Shown: in pieces, positions 1-8,509 of the stretch
Layout of the letters: each line of letters begins with the position of its first letter
Numbering within the stretch: the first letter of the stretch is position 1
Origin: Bog-105 sp965277855
GTDB taxonomy: Bacteria > Acidobacteriota > Terriglobia > Bryobacterales > Bryobacteraceae
Assembly: GCA_965277855.1 (NCBI GenBank)
Contig: OZ255847.1
Location: 6,014,001-6,078,000 of the forward strand
Length of the DNA: 64,000 nt
Direction: 5' to 3'
Made by a program: the position numbers and the translations under genes
The notes under the pieces: generated by a model
The model's input: only the letters and a program-made list of their open reading frames with translations
What the model was told of the DNA's origin: nothing
The model's database searches: none

Positions 1-54
1 GGCCGGGAACAGTGGAGCGACGCTGCTTAACAGGAAGAGCAAGATGCGGGGCAT
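1..54 (-). CDS. Secreted protein, N-terminal fragment (runs off window)
   Basis: Reading the minus strand from an ATG at 54-52 gives MPRILLFLLSSVAPLFPA up to the window edge, with no stop. A positive residue followed by a long hydrophobic run and small residues is a classical signal peptide, so this is probably the first 18 codons of an exported protein continuing to the left. Only the leader is visible, so no function can be assigned. It would be divergent from the gene starting at 322, with a 267-bp shared upstream region. Confidence 0.45.
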   Translation of the reverse strand, partial: MPRILLFLLSSVAPLFPA

Positions 55-321
55 GGATTCTTTGGCTGCACTCACGCACCTCCCAAAATAAAAGCTTTTG
101 CTGAGAAGCACCGTACGGCCCGGAACTGCGCTGAGACCGAACACGCATTGAATAGATCGGTCACCAGGCCCCGGCTGCAGTCTGCACCGTTAAGCGCGCG
201 GTCAGCGAACAAGCCTTGTACCCATTTCGCACGCCCTATCATTTACAGGACGGCTTCCGCTCACAAAAGACACTAACCTCGATTTGGACCATACCGTGCA
301 AATATCGTTCTCGGTCAAATT

Positions 322-873
322 ATGCCAAAGAATGCACAGAAAAAAAGTGGAGTCGTTCAATCCTTCAACATCAGCCCCAAGGGCCACTACGAAGGACTCC
401 TCCTCGAAAACAAAGGCGAATTGCTGCAAGTCAATTTTCCGCAGGAATGGAGTTCAACCATAGCTGATCTCGCCGCCCCGGGCAAGAGCATCCATGTCGA
501 AGTCGAGTCGCACGAGAAAGACGGGCACGGTCTCCATCCCGTATACCGGTTGCTCAGTCTAAGCAATGAGAAACAGGGAACGTTCTCGCTTGACGAATCG
601 AACGGTTCGGGCAATGGTCACTTCGCGGGAAAAGTCGAACGTCTCAACTATGCTCTTAATGGCGAGGTGAACGGAGCGATTCTCGATACGGGTGACTTCC
701 TCCATCTGAAACCGCATGGTGCGGCTGCTCTGGAATTAGCCCTAGGAATGAAGGTCAAAGGCACTGGGGCCTCCAGGCCTATGATCGGCGGTCATCGCGT
801 GATTGAGGCCGCTGAGGTCAATGGAGTCGCCCTGGGACAAAAACCGAAGCCTGGGAAGAAAGCCCACCATTAA
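322..873 (+). CDS. Hypothetical protein, 183 aa
   Basis: I do not recognise this protein. It is soluble, with no signal peptide or membrane segment. It opens with a basic stretch (MPKNAQKKSG) and closes with a Lys/His-rich tail (KPKPGKKAHH). Two segments resemble each other: around residues 10-75 (a VVQSFNISPKGHYEGLLLEN-like strand pattern) and 105-160 (GKVERLNYALNGEVNGAILD). Both look like beta-rich repeats of an OB-like or barrel fold, which suggests an internal duplication. It lies 36 bp upstream of the MFS gene in the same direction and may be co-transcribed with it. Confidence 0.6.
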   Translation: MPKNAQKKSGVVQSFNISPKGHYEGLLLENKGELLQVNFPQEWSSTIADLAAPGKSIHVEVESHEKDGHGLHPVYRLLSLSNEKQGTFSLDESNGSGNGHFAGKVERLNYALNGEVNGAILDTGDFLHLKPHGAAALELALGMKVKGTGASRPMIGGHRVIEAAEVNGVALGQKPKPGKKAHH

Positions 874-909
874 CCCGCTCTATTCCATCAGCGAAGCGCA
901 GCCGGAGTC

Positions 910-2166
910 ATGACTGTTTCGACACCAGGTCCCGCAATGCAGGTCCCGCGCCGCACGATGCGAGCCCTCGACTGGCTGAATTTTTCTCTAGCCGATGTGC
1001 AAACTGGCGTCGGTCCGTTTCTGGCAGCAGCCCTGACGATCAAAGGGTGGAATTCTGCTCAAATAGGCACGTTCCTTACGCTAGGCGGGCTCCTGGGCGT
1101 TTTCCTGCAAGCGCCGGCCGGCGCCTTCGTCGATGTAACTCGCCGCAAACGCACGCTCATCGCCGCAGGCATAGTTGCTGTTGTCGTTGCTTCCATGCTC
1201 TTAGCCTTCGGTAAGGGCTTTGTACCTCTAGCTTTGGCGCAACTGGTTTTAGGTTGCGTTGGGCCATTCATGGGTCCGGCCGTAACGGCCATCACGCTGG
1301 GTCTGGTCGGAAAAACAGTATTCGATCGCCGGCTCGGTCGTAATCACACCTTCGATTCCGCCGGCAACGTATGTGCGGCGCTACTCATGGGGTGGGTAGG
1401 CTGGCGTTTCGGCATGAAGACCATCTTTCTGATCGTCCCTCTCTTATCCATCCCCGCTTTTCTCGCGCTTGCTGCCATTCCTGCTCGTCAGATTGACTAC
1501 TGGACGGCTCGCGGTGGACGGCATGGTCCTGCTGCTGCCGCTGGTTCGAATCTTCGGGTCCTCGCACGTGACCGCGTCTTGCTAGCGTTTGCCGTAGCCG
1601 CTTTTCTCTTTCATTTCGCGAATGCTGCGATGCTCCCGCAATTGGGAGAAATGCTCGCCCACGGCAATATCCGTTCGGCAGCGCCCTTCATGTCGGCAAC
1701 AGTTACGGTGACACAGCTTGTCATCGCCCTGACAGCGTCCACGGTCGGTGTTTTGAGCGCCCGCTGGGGACCGCGTCCGCTCCTGCTGATTGGTTTCGCC
1801 GCGCTCCCCATTCGCGGTGTTCTTTACACGCTTACCAGTTCGATTCCACTTCTGATTGCCATCCAAACGCTGGACGGTGTCGCAAACTCTATCTTTATCG
1901 TGGCCTCCGCTGTTTTGATTGCGGATCGGGTTCGAGGCTCGGGTCACTTTAACCTGGCCGCTGGCGCGATCGGTACTGTCGTCGGCATCGGAGCTGCTTT
2001 AAGCAACACGGTAGCCGGGCTTATCGCGCAACGGGCGGGATTTCAGGTCAGTTTTCTGGTCCTTGCTGCCATCGCGCTTATCGCTTTTCTCTGCCTGCTG
2101 GTGTTCGTTCCCAACAGAACCGAAACGATCTCTGAGCCTCTTCTAACAGCGGGTAAAAATCAATGA
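910..2166 (+). CDS. MFS transporter
   Basis: This is a 418-aa integral membrane protein with about twelve hydrophobic segments, matching the usual length of major facilitator superfamily carriers. The loop between helices 2 and 3 carries the VDVTRRKRTL motif, a form of the MFS signature (G-x-x-x-D-x-x-R-R-K/R). A polar linker near residues 195-215 divides the two six-helix halves. The substrate cannot be read from sequence; drug or metabolite export by proton antiport is the usual role of relatives. It sits between a hypothetical gene (36 bp upstream) and a YdcZ-type transporter (43 bp downstream), all on the same strand. Confidence 0.85.
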   Translation: MTVSTPGPAMQVPRRTMRALDWLNFSLADVQTGVGPFLAAALTIKGWNSAQIGTFLTLGGLLGVFLQAPAGAFVDVTRRKRTLIAAGIVAVVVASMLLAFGKGFVPLALAQLVLGCVGPFMGPAVTAITLGLVGKTVFDRRLGRNHTFDSAGNVCAALLMGWVGWRFGMKTIFLIVPLLSIPAFLALAAIPARQIDYWTARGGRHGPAAAAGSNLRVLARDRVLLAFAVAAFLFHFANAAMLPQLGEMLAHGNIRSAAPFMSATVTVTQLVIALTASTVGVLSARWGPRPLLLIGFAALPIRGVLYTLTSSIPLLIAIQTLDGVANSIFIVASAVLIADRVRGSGHFNLAAGAIGTVVGIGAALSNTVAGLIAQRAGFQVSFLVLAAIALIAFLCLLVFVPNRTETISEPLLTAGKNQ

Positions 2167-2209
2167 GCAAAGGGTTGTATCAGCAATCTCGACCAAGAGG
2201 AGATCGAAT

Positions 2210-2656
2210 ATGAAAGCTGGATGGGTTTTTCCATTTATTATCCTGGGCGGTGTCCTACAGACCTTCGGAGCCGCCATGAACGGGCAATTGAACAAGGCTA
2301 TGGTGAACCCGTTCCTGGCCAGCACCGTATCGTTTGCCCTCATTACAGCGTTTTTTCTCGGCTTGTTCGCGGTTTTCCCGTCGCCTTTGCCGAATGCGGA
2401 AGGGCTTGCTGCGATGCCATGGTGGGCACCCCTCGGCGGCCTGGTAGGCGCTGTCCAGGTGTATGCCGGACTCACTCTGGTCAACAAGGTGGGCGCCGGT
2501 CCCTTCGTCGGCTTTACCGTCACCTCTGCCCTCATCACATCACTGATTGTGGATCACTTCGGTCTCTTCCATATGCCAGTTCACACCGTCAACCTTTGGC
2601 GAGTACTTGGAGCGTTACTCATGGCGAGCGGCATCGCCTTAATTGCTAAATTCTGA
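2210..2656 (+). CDS. DMT family transporter, YdcZ/DUF606 type
   Basis: This small 148-aa membrane protein has five predicted hydrophobic helices. It matches the DUF606 (YdcZ) branch of the drug/metabolite transporter superfamily in length and in the pattern N-G-Q-L-N-K near residue 25, P-W-W-A-P-L-G-G-L near 70 and a glycine-rich final helix. Members work as small, often paired exporters of unknown substrate. A strong Shine-Dalgarno sequence (aagaggagatcgaat) precedes the ATG, which supports this start. It is the last gene of the plus-strand run, and a convergent MOSC gene follows. Confidence 0.85.
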   Translation: MKAGWVFPFIILGGVLQTFGAAMNGQLNKAMVNPFLASTVSFALITAFFLGLFAVFPSPLPNAEGLAAMPWWAPLGGLVGAVQVYAGLTLVNKVGAGPFVGFTVTSALITSLIVDHFGLFHMPVHTVNLWRVLGALLMASGIALIAKF

Positions 2657-2668
2657 TGAGCTTATTTC

Positions 2669-3326
2669 TCAAAGCACTACCACGTCATCCCCGCCACAAA
2701 TCATCCCTTCGGCGATCACAGCTGCATACACTCCCGCTTTGCCATCGTGCAGCCGCAATCACCGCTTTCGAACCAATACGCAGCTGTTTTCCAACAAACT
2801 GATCTTCACCAAAACTTTCCATCGACTCAAGATCCAGATAGATGTTGGCCCGGAACCTGCGCTTATCTAAGCTGTCGCCCACTTCTTTACTGAGCTGTTG
2901 CGCGGTCTGCAGGGAAAAAATAGAGAGCGGCCGGCAATCCGTCAGGGCTCGATCCGATTCCATCAAAGTCAACTGATGCGCCTCGCGAATTCCTTCGCGA
3001 AGCTGGCCAATCAGCGCCGGATCATCGATTGCCAGCATCTGTCCTACAGGTTTCTCCACGTCGATTGCCAGATCCACCGAAGATGAGTAAACCGGTGTGA
3101 CCCCGGGCGGCAGTGCTTCTGCGGCGGCTAGGTTGACTGGCGTTGCCGCTTTTTCTGGATGACGGTATTGCGAGCGATACAGCAGCATCTCCCCCTGCTC
3201 CCTTGCCGTAAAGAATGGAAATCCGAAAGGCGCGGCCGAACTGCGAAATGCGAACCGGCGATCACCGTATACGCCGGCATACCCAACGAACAGCTCCCGC
3301 AACTCTTCTCCCCGCATGCTCTTCAC
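2669..3326 (-). pseudogene. MOSC domain protein, frameshifted near its C terminus
   Basis: The protein has the MOSC N-terminal beta-barrel opening (VWRYPVKSMRGEEL) and a MOSC core ending RIGSKAVIAA. MOSC proteins bind sulfur or molybdenum-pterin ligands in sulfur-transfer chemistry. After RIGSKAVIAA the open frame becomes the nonsense tail RWQSGSVCSC. The neighbouring frame continues as LHDGKAGVYAAVIAEGM and ends GDDVVVL before a TGA at 2671-2669, which is the normal end of the family. A one-base slip near 2755 therefore splits the gene. The 5' end is also odd: the family-typical residues QIESVWRYP lie upstream of the GTG at 3326, but no ATG, GTG or TTG occurs before the in-frame stop at 3383. 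A true lesion or sequencing error are both possible. Confidence 0.75.
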
Positions 3327-3404
3327 GGGGTAACGCCATACGCTTTCGATTTGGCCGGTGATGCTGATGCTGACTATCCGTCAAAGCAGGGCCGGCTGAT
3401 GGAA

Positions 3405-3481
3405 TGGTCGGGGCGGTGTGATTCGAACACACGACCCCCTGCGCCCAAGGCAGGTGCGCTACCAGGCTGCGCTACGCCCCG
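3405..3481 (-). tRNA. tRNA-Pro (anticodon TGG)
   Basis: On the minus strand this folds as a complete cloverleaf. The acceptor CGGGGCG pairs with CGCCCCG, the D arm is GCGCAGCCTGGTAGCGC, and the anticodon stem CCTGC/GCAGG encloses CTTGGGC with anticodon TGG. The T arm is GTGTG-TTCGAAT-CACAC, followed by a discriminator A and an encoded CCA at 3407-3405. It reads away from the mobile-element region that begins just to its right. Confidence 0.97.
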
Positions 3482-3544
3482 ACATGTGAAGCTTCACTCA
3501 TTCTAAACCACTTATCCGATTTCCGATACGGTGAGTCTTGTCCA

Positions 3545-3602
3545 ATGCAAGATGAGGCTGAAGAAGCAGTCTGTTTCTAACGCAAGATGAGCCTGAAGGA
3601 GG
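3545..3602 (+). repeat. Tandem near-repeats at the left end of a broken transposon
   Basis: Two copies of a roughly 20-bp unit (atgcaagatgaggctgaag near 3545 and acgcaagatgagcctgaag near 3580) lie about 35 bp apart, directly upstream of the broken DDE transposase. Repeated subterminal sites of this kind are typical transposase-binding ends. The matching right end is missing because the element is cut off near 4471. Confidence 0.5.
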
Positions 3603-3629
3603 GAGGAGGAGGGTTCTGCATGCTGAGGA

Positions 3630-4471
3630 TTGAACGTCAGCGTGAGAAATGGGGAACGGTTAAGCCTGGAACAGATCCGGGCTTTTCTGGAAGCAACGGA
3701 TGAAGTGCAATTTGAAGCGGCAAACCGGGCTGAGGTATACGGCTGGGTGAGCCGGACGTTATGCGAGCAGGAGTATTGGAAACAGAGCAAAGCGACCAAG
3801 GGGCTATTGCGGCGCTATCTGGAGAAGATGACTGGGCTGAGCCGGGCGCAGATGACACGATTGATCACAGCCTATGTAGAAACGGGTGCGGTGGAAGCAC
3901 GGCGCTAGGCGGCATCGCTTCGCGCAGCATTACAGCAGCGTGGACGTAGCGCTGCTGGCGGAGGTAGATGAAGCGCACGAAACGCTCAGCGGACCGGCCC
4001 CGCGGCAGATTCTCCAGCGCGAGTTTGAGCAGTATGGCGAGCAGCGTTTCGAGCGGCTGGCGGGCCTCTCAGTGGCGCATATTTATAACCTGCGCAAGAA
4101 CCGCAGCTATCGCGAGAAAAGATTGCGTTACGAGAAGACCCGTCCGGTACAGATCGGTATTGGAGAACGGCGGCGGCCGGAGCCGAATGGAAAGCCCGGC
4201 TATTTGCGCGTGGACACGGTCCATCAGGGTGACCTGGAGGGTGCCAAGGGCGTGTATCACAGCAACGCGGTCGATGAGGTCACGCAATGGCAAGTAATTG
4301 GCGCAACCGCCCAGATTGGCGAAAAGTGGCTGATTCCGGTGCGCAAAGCGATGCTGGCGCAGTTTCCCTTCGGCATACGCGGCTTCCACTCCGACAACGG
4401 AAGCGAGTTCATCAATCACACCGTCGCGGCGTTATTGAACAAGCTGCTGGCCGAGCAGACCAAGTCGCGGC
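3630..4471 (+). pseudogene. DDE (integrase-core) transposase, frameshifted and 3'-truncated
   Basis: The first part (TTG start at 3630) encodes a helix-turn-helix-like N-terminal region ending MTRLITAYVETGAVEARR. A +1 slip near 3905 moves the reading into a second frame that continues the same protein through HRFAQHYSSVDVALLAEVDE. The rve catalytic core follows, with the first Asp in LRVDTVHQGD and the second in FHSDNGSEF. The ORF is cut after LLAEQTKSRP, before the catalytic Glu region, where it abuts the end of an oppositely oriented integrase remnant. It is inactive on two counts. Confidence 0.8.
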
Positions 4472-5546
4472 CTCCTGCAGTTTCATTTGCGAGTATTTCT
4501 TAAAGACCTTTGCGTCGCCTTGTCGCAAGAGCTGGGTCACCCATTCGTTCGCCACACCACCAGCGCTGAGACGCGTCGCGTACGTGGAGCGCAGATCGTA
4601 AATCCGCAAATACAACACCTTTCCTCGGCGCAACGTCGCGTGCCAGACGGTTTTCAGAGTCTTCTGATGGCCCAGTCGGATTTTCATCGCTCTGAAACAA
4701 CCATGGTCCCGGTCCCGCGACTAGGATCTGTTCGCGAAAGGCCTCGACGGCTAGGGCCGTGAGCGGCACCTCCGCGATTCCGTTCGGCGTTTTCGAATCT
4801 GGAATCCACATGACGGCGCTTTCGAGATCGACTTGCTCCTTTCTCATTGGCATCAATTCCTTGTACACCCGCAACCCAGTTTCGGTGATGATCCGAATGA
4901 TGTTGCAAAGATAATCAGGCGCATGGAATTCGATAAGCTGTTGTTCGGACCAGCCCATGTAGCGCGGTCGGAACAAGCCTTTCACCTTTACCGGATATTC
5001 GACTCCCGCGCAGGGGTTCGCGGGGAGCAGCTTTTTTCGAACGGCTACGTTGAGCATACGTCGAAGAACCCACAGCTCCTGATGTACTGTTGCCGCTTGA
5101 GCCGCTCTTTCTGTACAAACTCCGGCGATCGTTTTGATTTGAACGCGAGCCAGGAGGTGCGCCGCAGATAATGCTCGATGTCATCGGCGGTGATATTGGC
5201 CACGGATCGCTGGCCAAAAGACCGATTAAGATTAGGGCTGCTCGTTCGTTTGCTTCATGTGTCTTCTGTACGCGAATTGGGGGTATGGAGTAGTTCTCGA
5301 GGAAAAATCCACCCAATCCGCAAATTGCAGTTGCTCTCCTTTCCGGACGATCTCGAGGATCTTGTTGTCCCTGGCCTGAAGTCGTTCACGGAGTTTCCGG
5401 TGCGCTTCCTGCCATTCATTCGTGTTCGTCGACTCCCGGATTCGCTTTCCGTTCCGGTCTCGATAGACCATCCATAAAACCTTCCCATCGTTGCGGGGGT
5501 ATATGGAGCCATTGTGTTTACTCGGTCTTGGCATTTCCCACCTCAT
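4471..5546 (-). pseudogene. Tyrosine recombinase (phage-type integrase), multiply frameshifted
   Basis: Pieces of one tyrosine integrase are spread over several minus frames. An N-terminal DNA-binding part (SIYPRNDGKVLWMVYRDRNG) starts at 5546. A middle part contains the first catalytic Arg (IITETGLRVYKEL). A C-terminal part, in another frame around 4480-4600, holds the box II motif in degenerate form (YDLRSTYATRL, with Tyr where His is usual) and the nucleophile region KKYSQMK. The usual GHS before the tyrosine is replaced by RQG. At least two frame changes and truncation right after the tyrosine make it a remnant. It suggests an old integrative element near tRNA-Pro, although the tRNA's 5' end, not its 3' end, faces it. 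Confidence 0.75.
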
Positions 5547-5685
5547 ATTTGAAAGTTGCGCGGAAGGGACCGAGATCCCGATTTAAGAAATCGGATATTT
5601 CGGCCTATCACGCGGAGATTGACGTTGCCCCCGAGAACTGAGCCACTCTAAGCTGGAGTTTCCCTAAGAAAGAGGGAGACAAAGG

Positions 5686-5936
5686 ATGAAGAAGAGCAGA
5701 TCATCGGGATACTGAAGCAGGGTGAAGCGGGGTTGGCGACGTCGGAGTTATGTCGGCAACACGGGATCAGCAACGCGACGTTTTACAACTGGAAGGCGAA
5801 GTACGGCGGACTGGAAGTGAGTGAAGCGCAGCGGCTAAAGCAGTTGGAAGACGAGAACCGGAAGCTGAAGCGGATCGTGGCGGACCAGGCGATGGACTTG
5901 GTGATGCTGAAGGATCTAGGTTGGAAAAAATGGTAA
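5686..5936 (+). pseudogene. IS3 OrfA, start region damaged
   Basis: The protein has the IS3 OrfA pattern EEQIIGILKQGEAG, a helix-turn-helix (SELCRQHGISNATFYNWKAK) and a leucine-zipper-like tail (LKQLEDENRKLKRIVADQAM). The ATG at 5686 has a plausible ribosome site (gggag) but is out of frame with the rest. The sequence atgaagaagagcagatc can be explained by loss of a short segment between two copies of AGAGCAGAT, which would join MKKSR directly to IIGIL in the wrong frame. Only weak downstream starts such as TTG at 5733 remain. Confidence 0.6.
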
Positions 5937-6893
5937 AGCCTGAGGCCAAGAGAACGGCGGTCGCCGAGCTGCGGAAGCAGCATGGGACGAGCGAACGCCG
6001 CGCCTGCAGGCTGGTAGGGTTGAAGCGCTCCACGCATCGCTACCGGCAACGGAAGAACGAACGGCGGGACACATTACGCGCACGCATTGAGGCGATCGCG
6101 GGCGAGCGGCAGCGTTTCGGCTACCGACGCATCGCGGCCCTGCTGCGGCGCGAGGGTTGGCAGGTGAACCACAAGTGCGTTCACCGCATCTGCCGCGAAC
6201 AGCAGTGGACGGTGCCGAAGCGTCGGCGCAAGCGCATCCGGCGGCCTGCCGCGCTGAGCGTAGCGGCCACGCGCCCCAACCAGCGCTGGGCGATGGATTA
6301 TGTCAGCGACAGTTTGGCGAGCGGCCGTAAGATCCGCGCTTTAACGATTGTCATACCTACACGCGGGAGTGCCTGGCCATGGAGGTCGAAACCAGCTTGC
6401 CGGGCGCACGTGTGCGGCGCGTGCTGGAGGGTTTGGCGCGGCAGCGATTGCGGCCGGAGGAACTGCGGGTCGATAACGGTCCGGAGTTCATCAGCCGGGC
6501 TGTGGCCGCTTGGTGCGAAGAGAACCGGCTTCGGCTGTGGCATATTCAGCCCGGCAAGCCGATGCAGAATGGACATGTCGAAAGCTTCAACGACGCCTGC
6601 GCGACGAGTGTCTGAATGCGAACTGGTTTATCAGCTTGCAGGATGCGCGCTCAAAGATCGAAGACTGGCGGCGCGATTACAATGAGCAGCGCCCCCACAC
6701 CGCGCTGAATTATCGAACACCCGCCGAGTTTGCGCGGGCTGCGGGAGCGCTTTCCTTCTCGGTGCCCGAGGCAGATACAGCAGAACGGAAACGGCATCAA
6801 GGCTTCCCTTCGGCGGCTGGCGCCGGCCTTGACACCGCCCCTGTTCTGCTGAAGAGTTCCATTATCAGCGGAAAGGAAAGCTTCAGTTGTTAA
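5921..6893 (+). pseudogene. IS3 OrfB transposase, two frameshifts
   Basis: The OrfB integrase core is recognisable across three frames. The first part runs through the HTH_21 region (RFGYRRIAALLRREG) to the first catalytic Asp (RWAMDYVSDSL). A one-base loss near 6352 (GTC-ATACC where GTC-GATACC is expected) shifts to the frame that carries VDNGPEFISR, the second Asp. A second one-base loss near 6592 in SFN(G)RLRDECLN moves to the final frame, ending in the typical YNEQRPHTALNYRTPAEFA. The catalytic Glu in HVESFN is present. The DDE residues survive but the ORF is broken twice. Confidence 0.8.
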
Positions 6894-7089
6894 CCGGAAA
6901 CTCTAGTTATGATTGGTACAGCTTTTTGGGGGCACGTCGAAATTTGTTCTGTGAATAGCATAGTACTAAGTGTCGGGCCTACGATGTGGTCCGGTTTAGT
7001 CTGTCACTGCGCAATCCCCGAGAGAGATCAAAGGATAAAATGAATTCATGGAGCAGACCTCTCCTCCCACTTACTCACAAGGTAATCAC

Positions 7090-7842
7090 ATGGCGGCCGA
7101 CCAGTACGTGGACGGGACGTATCTCAACAAGGTTCCAGACTGGCATGAAGGAGACTCCCCCTGGAAGGCGTCTCAGGTCCTGCGAATGTTAACGAAACAC
7201 CGCCTTTTGGTGTCCTCCGTTTACGATCTCGGGTGCGGCGTTGGCGAATTGTTAGTTCAGCTTCAGAGAAACTTGCCGCCGGAGACTACTTTGATTGGCT
7301 TTGATATCTCACCTCAGGCAATCTCCTTGGCCAAATCAAGGGAGAATGACAATCTAAAATTTCGCAATATTGATTTTCTAAGTAGCGAGGCGCCTGTTCC
7401 GGATCTTTTACTTTTGCTCGACGTCTTTGAGCACGTGCCGGATTACATCAGGTTTTTGGAGGCATTGAGGAAGCGGACAGCTTGGGTGATTTTCCACATA
7501 CCTATCGATGTTAGTGTCGTAGGACTAATTAAAAGGTCATCATGGATGCTCCACATGCGGCGTCAATACGGGCACTTGCATTACTTCACGAAACAGACTG
7601 CGCTTGCCACGCTTGGCGACGTTGGCTATAAGGTTGTTGACTGCTTCTACACTGACGACCTTGAGATCCCCGGGGGGCACATTGGAAGATCACCGCTGAA
7701 GAGAATTTACTACCAGGTAAGAAGGTTAATTTTTCACTTCAATCAGGATCTCAGTTCCGCCTTATTCAACTCTTACAATTTGATGGTTTTAGCGCAAGGA
7801 GACCGGTCGGCTCCTTCGATCTCAGCCGGTCCCAATCCCTAG
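7090..7842 (+). CDS. Class I SAM-dependent methyltransferase
   Basis: This is a Rossmann-fold methyltransferase of about 250 aa. Motif I is VYDLGCGVGELL, the acidic end of strand 2 is IGFDIS, and the motif around LLLLDVFEHV is the strand-4 region. The chosen ATG gives an N terminus (YLNKVPDWHEGDSPWKASQVL) like relatives that start with a TWH-EDSPWKA segment. An upstream ATG at 7048 is also possible. The acceptor substrate is unknown; relatives in polysaccharide loci methylate sugars or lipid-linked precursors. It is the only plus-strand gene at the distal end of the minus-strand exopolysaccharide cluster and follows the IS3 remnant, so it may be an outlier of the cluster. Confidence 0.75.
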   Translation: MAADQYVDGTYLNKVPDWHEGDSPWKASQVLRMLTKHRLLVSSVYDLGCGVGELLVQLQRNLPPETTLIGFDISPQAISLAKSRENDNLKFRNIDFLSSEAPVPDLLLLLDVFEHVPDYIRFLEALRKRTAWVIFHIPIDVSVVGLIKRSSWMLHMRRQYGHLHYFTKQTALATLGDVGYKVVDCFYTDDLEIPGGHIGRSPLKRIYYQVRRLIFHFNQDLSSALFNSYNLMVLAQGDRSAPSISAGPNP

Positions 7843-7865
7843 ACAGCAGTGCGTCTCGCGGCTAA

Positions 7866-8504
7866 CTATGAAAACTTGCTCCGGTAAAAGCGATAGTTTG
7901 GGCCTTGCTCATAGAGCGCGAAGTGGGGCGCAGAATCGAATAAGGGTGCCGATTGAGGCTTGATTAGCATGACGATCACATCTCTGGGATGGAGCTCGAT
8001 GGACTTATTGAGCGAGCTTACCAGTTTCTGCATCACTTCGGCCGCAAATGGGTTGTAGAGATACAAAACCATTGGGATATTGGGGAATTCGTATTCAACA
8101 GCGTTCAGGCACACGGACTGCATTTTCGGAGATCGCAAGCGAAGGTGTTTACAGGACCTGACATTCTGAATCGCCTGTTCGTGCAGGTCTCTTTGCAGCT
8201 CTATTCCTTCAACAGATTTAAAAGGAAATCCTGCTGCGATGAGTAAGCTTCTACCTTTGCCCGATCCAAAATCAACGAAGGCGTAACGGGAATAGTCGGT
8301 AATACGTAGAGCCCGAAGCAGAGTTCGCATTTTACCCGGGCGAATTGGCTCATACGGATGATTCTCGCCGCAACTAGTTGGATAAGGGCCCTCCATGGCG
8401 GTATCGACCTTGTGCCAGACGTCAAAAAACCAGCCTTCCGCATTGGTTGCGAACCGCCCTAAGTTGTTTAGGATGGGCACGCGCCAGAAAAATGAATAGT
8501 TCAT
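7866..8504 (-). CDS. Putative SAM-dependent methyltransferase, 212 aa
   Basis: A small soluble protein has a Rossmann-like motif I, FVDFGSGKGRSLLIA, followed by VEGIELQRDLHEQA, which is the strand-2 acidic position of class I methyltransferases. The segment MVLYLYNPF corresponds to the strand-4 NPP/NPF-type motif. Relatives are annotated only as hypothetical or class I methyltransferases. Its start lies 6 bp from the end of the GNAT gene at 8510, so the two are probably co-transcribed. It converges on the plus-strand methyltransferase at 7090. The substrate is unknown. Confidence 0.65.
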   Translation of the reverse strand: MNYSFFWRVPILNNLGRFATNAEGWFFDVWHKVDTAMEGPYPTSCGENHPYEPIRPGKMRTLLRALRITDYSRYAFVDFGSGKGRSLLIAAGFPFKSVEGIELQRDLHEQAIQNVRSCKHLRLRSPKMQSVCLNAVEYEFPNIPMVLYLYNPFAAEVMQKLVSSLNKSIELHPRDVIVMLIKPQSAPLFDSAPHFALYEQGPNYRFYRSKFS

Positions 8505-8509
8505 GATTG

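Larger units (their letters stand above)
5654..6905 (+). mobile_element. IS3-family insertion sequence, degenerate
   Basis: A two-ORF element of about 1.25 kb is bounded by imperfect inverted ends, TGGAGTTTCC at 5654-5663 and the complement of TAGAGTTTCC at 6896-6905. IS3 elements usually start with TG. The two overlapping frames (OrfA helix-turn-helix, OrfB integrase core) are the family's arrangement, in which programmed -1 frameshifting makes the transposase. Both ORFs carry lesions, so the copy is not autonomous. I could not identify a clear target-site duplication. Confidence 0.7.

Noticed and set aside
3405..3481. tRNA-Pro as the attachment site of the integrase remnant
   Set aside because: The 5' end of the tRNA faces the integrase. 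Integrases usually sit at the 3' end, and I saw no repeat of the tRNA 3' end in the window. I keep it only as a weak possibility.
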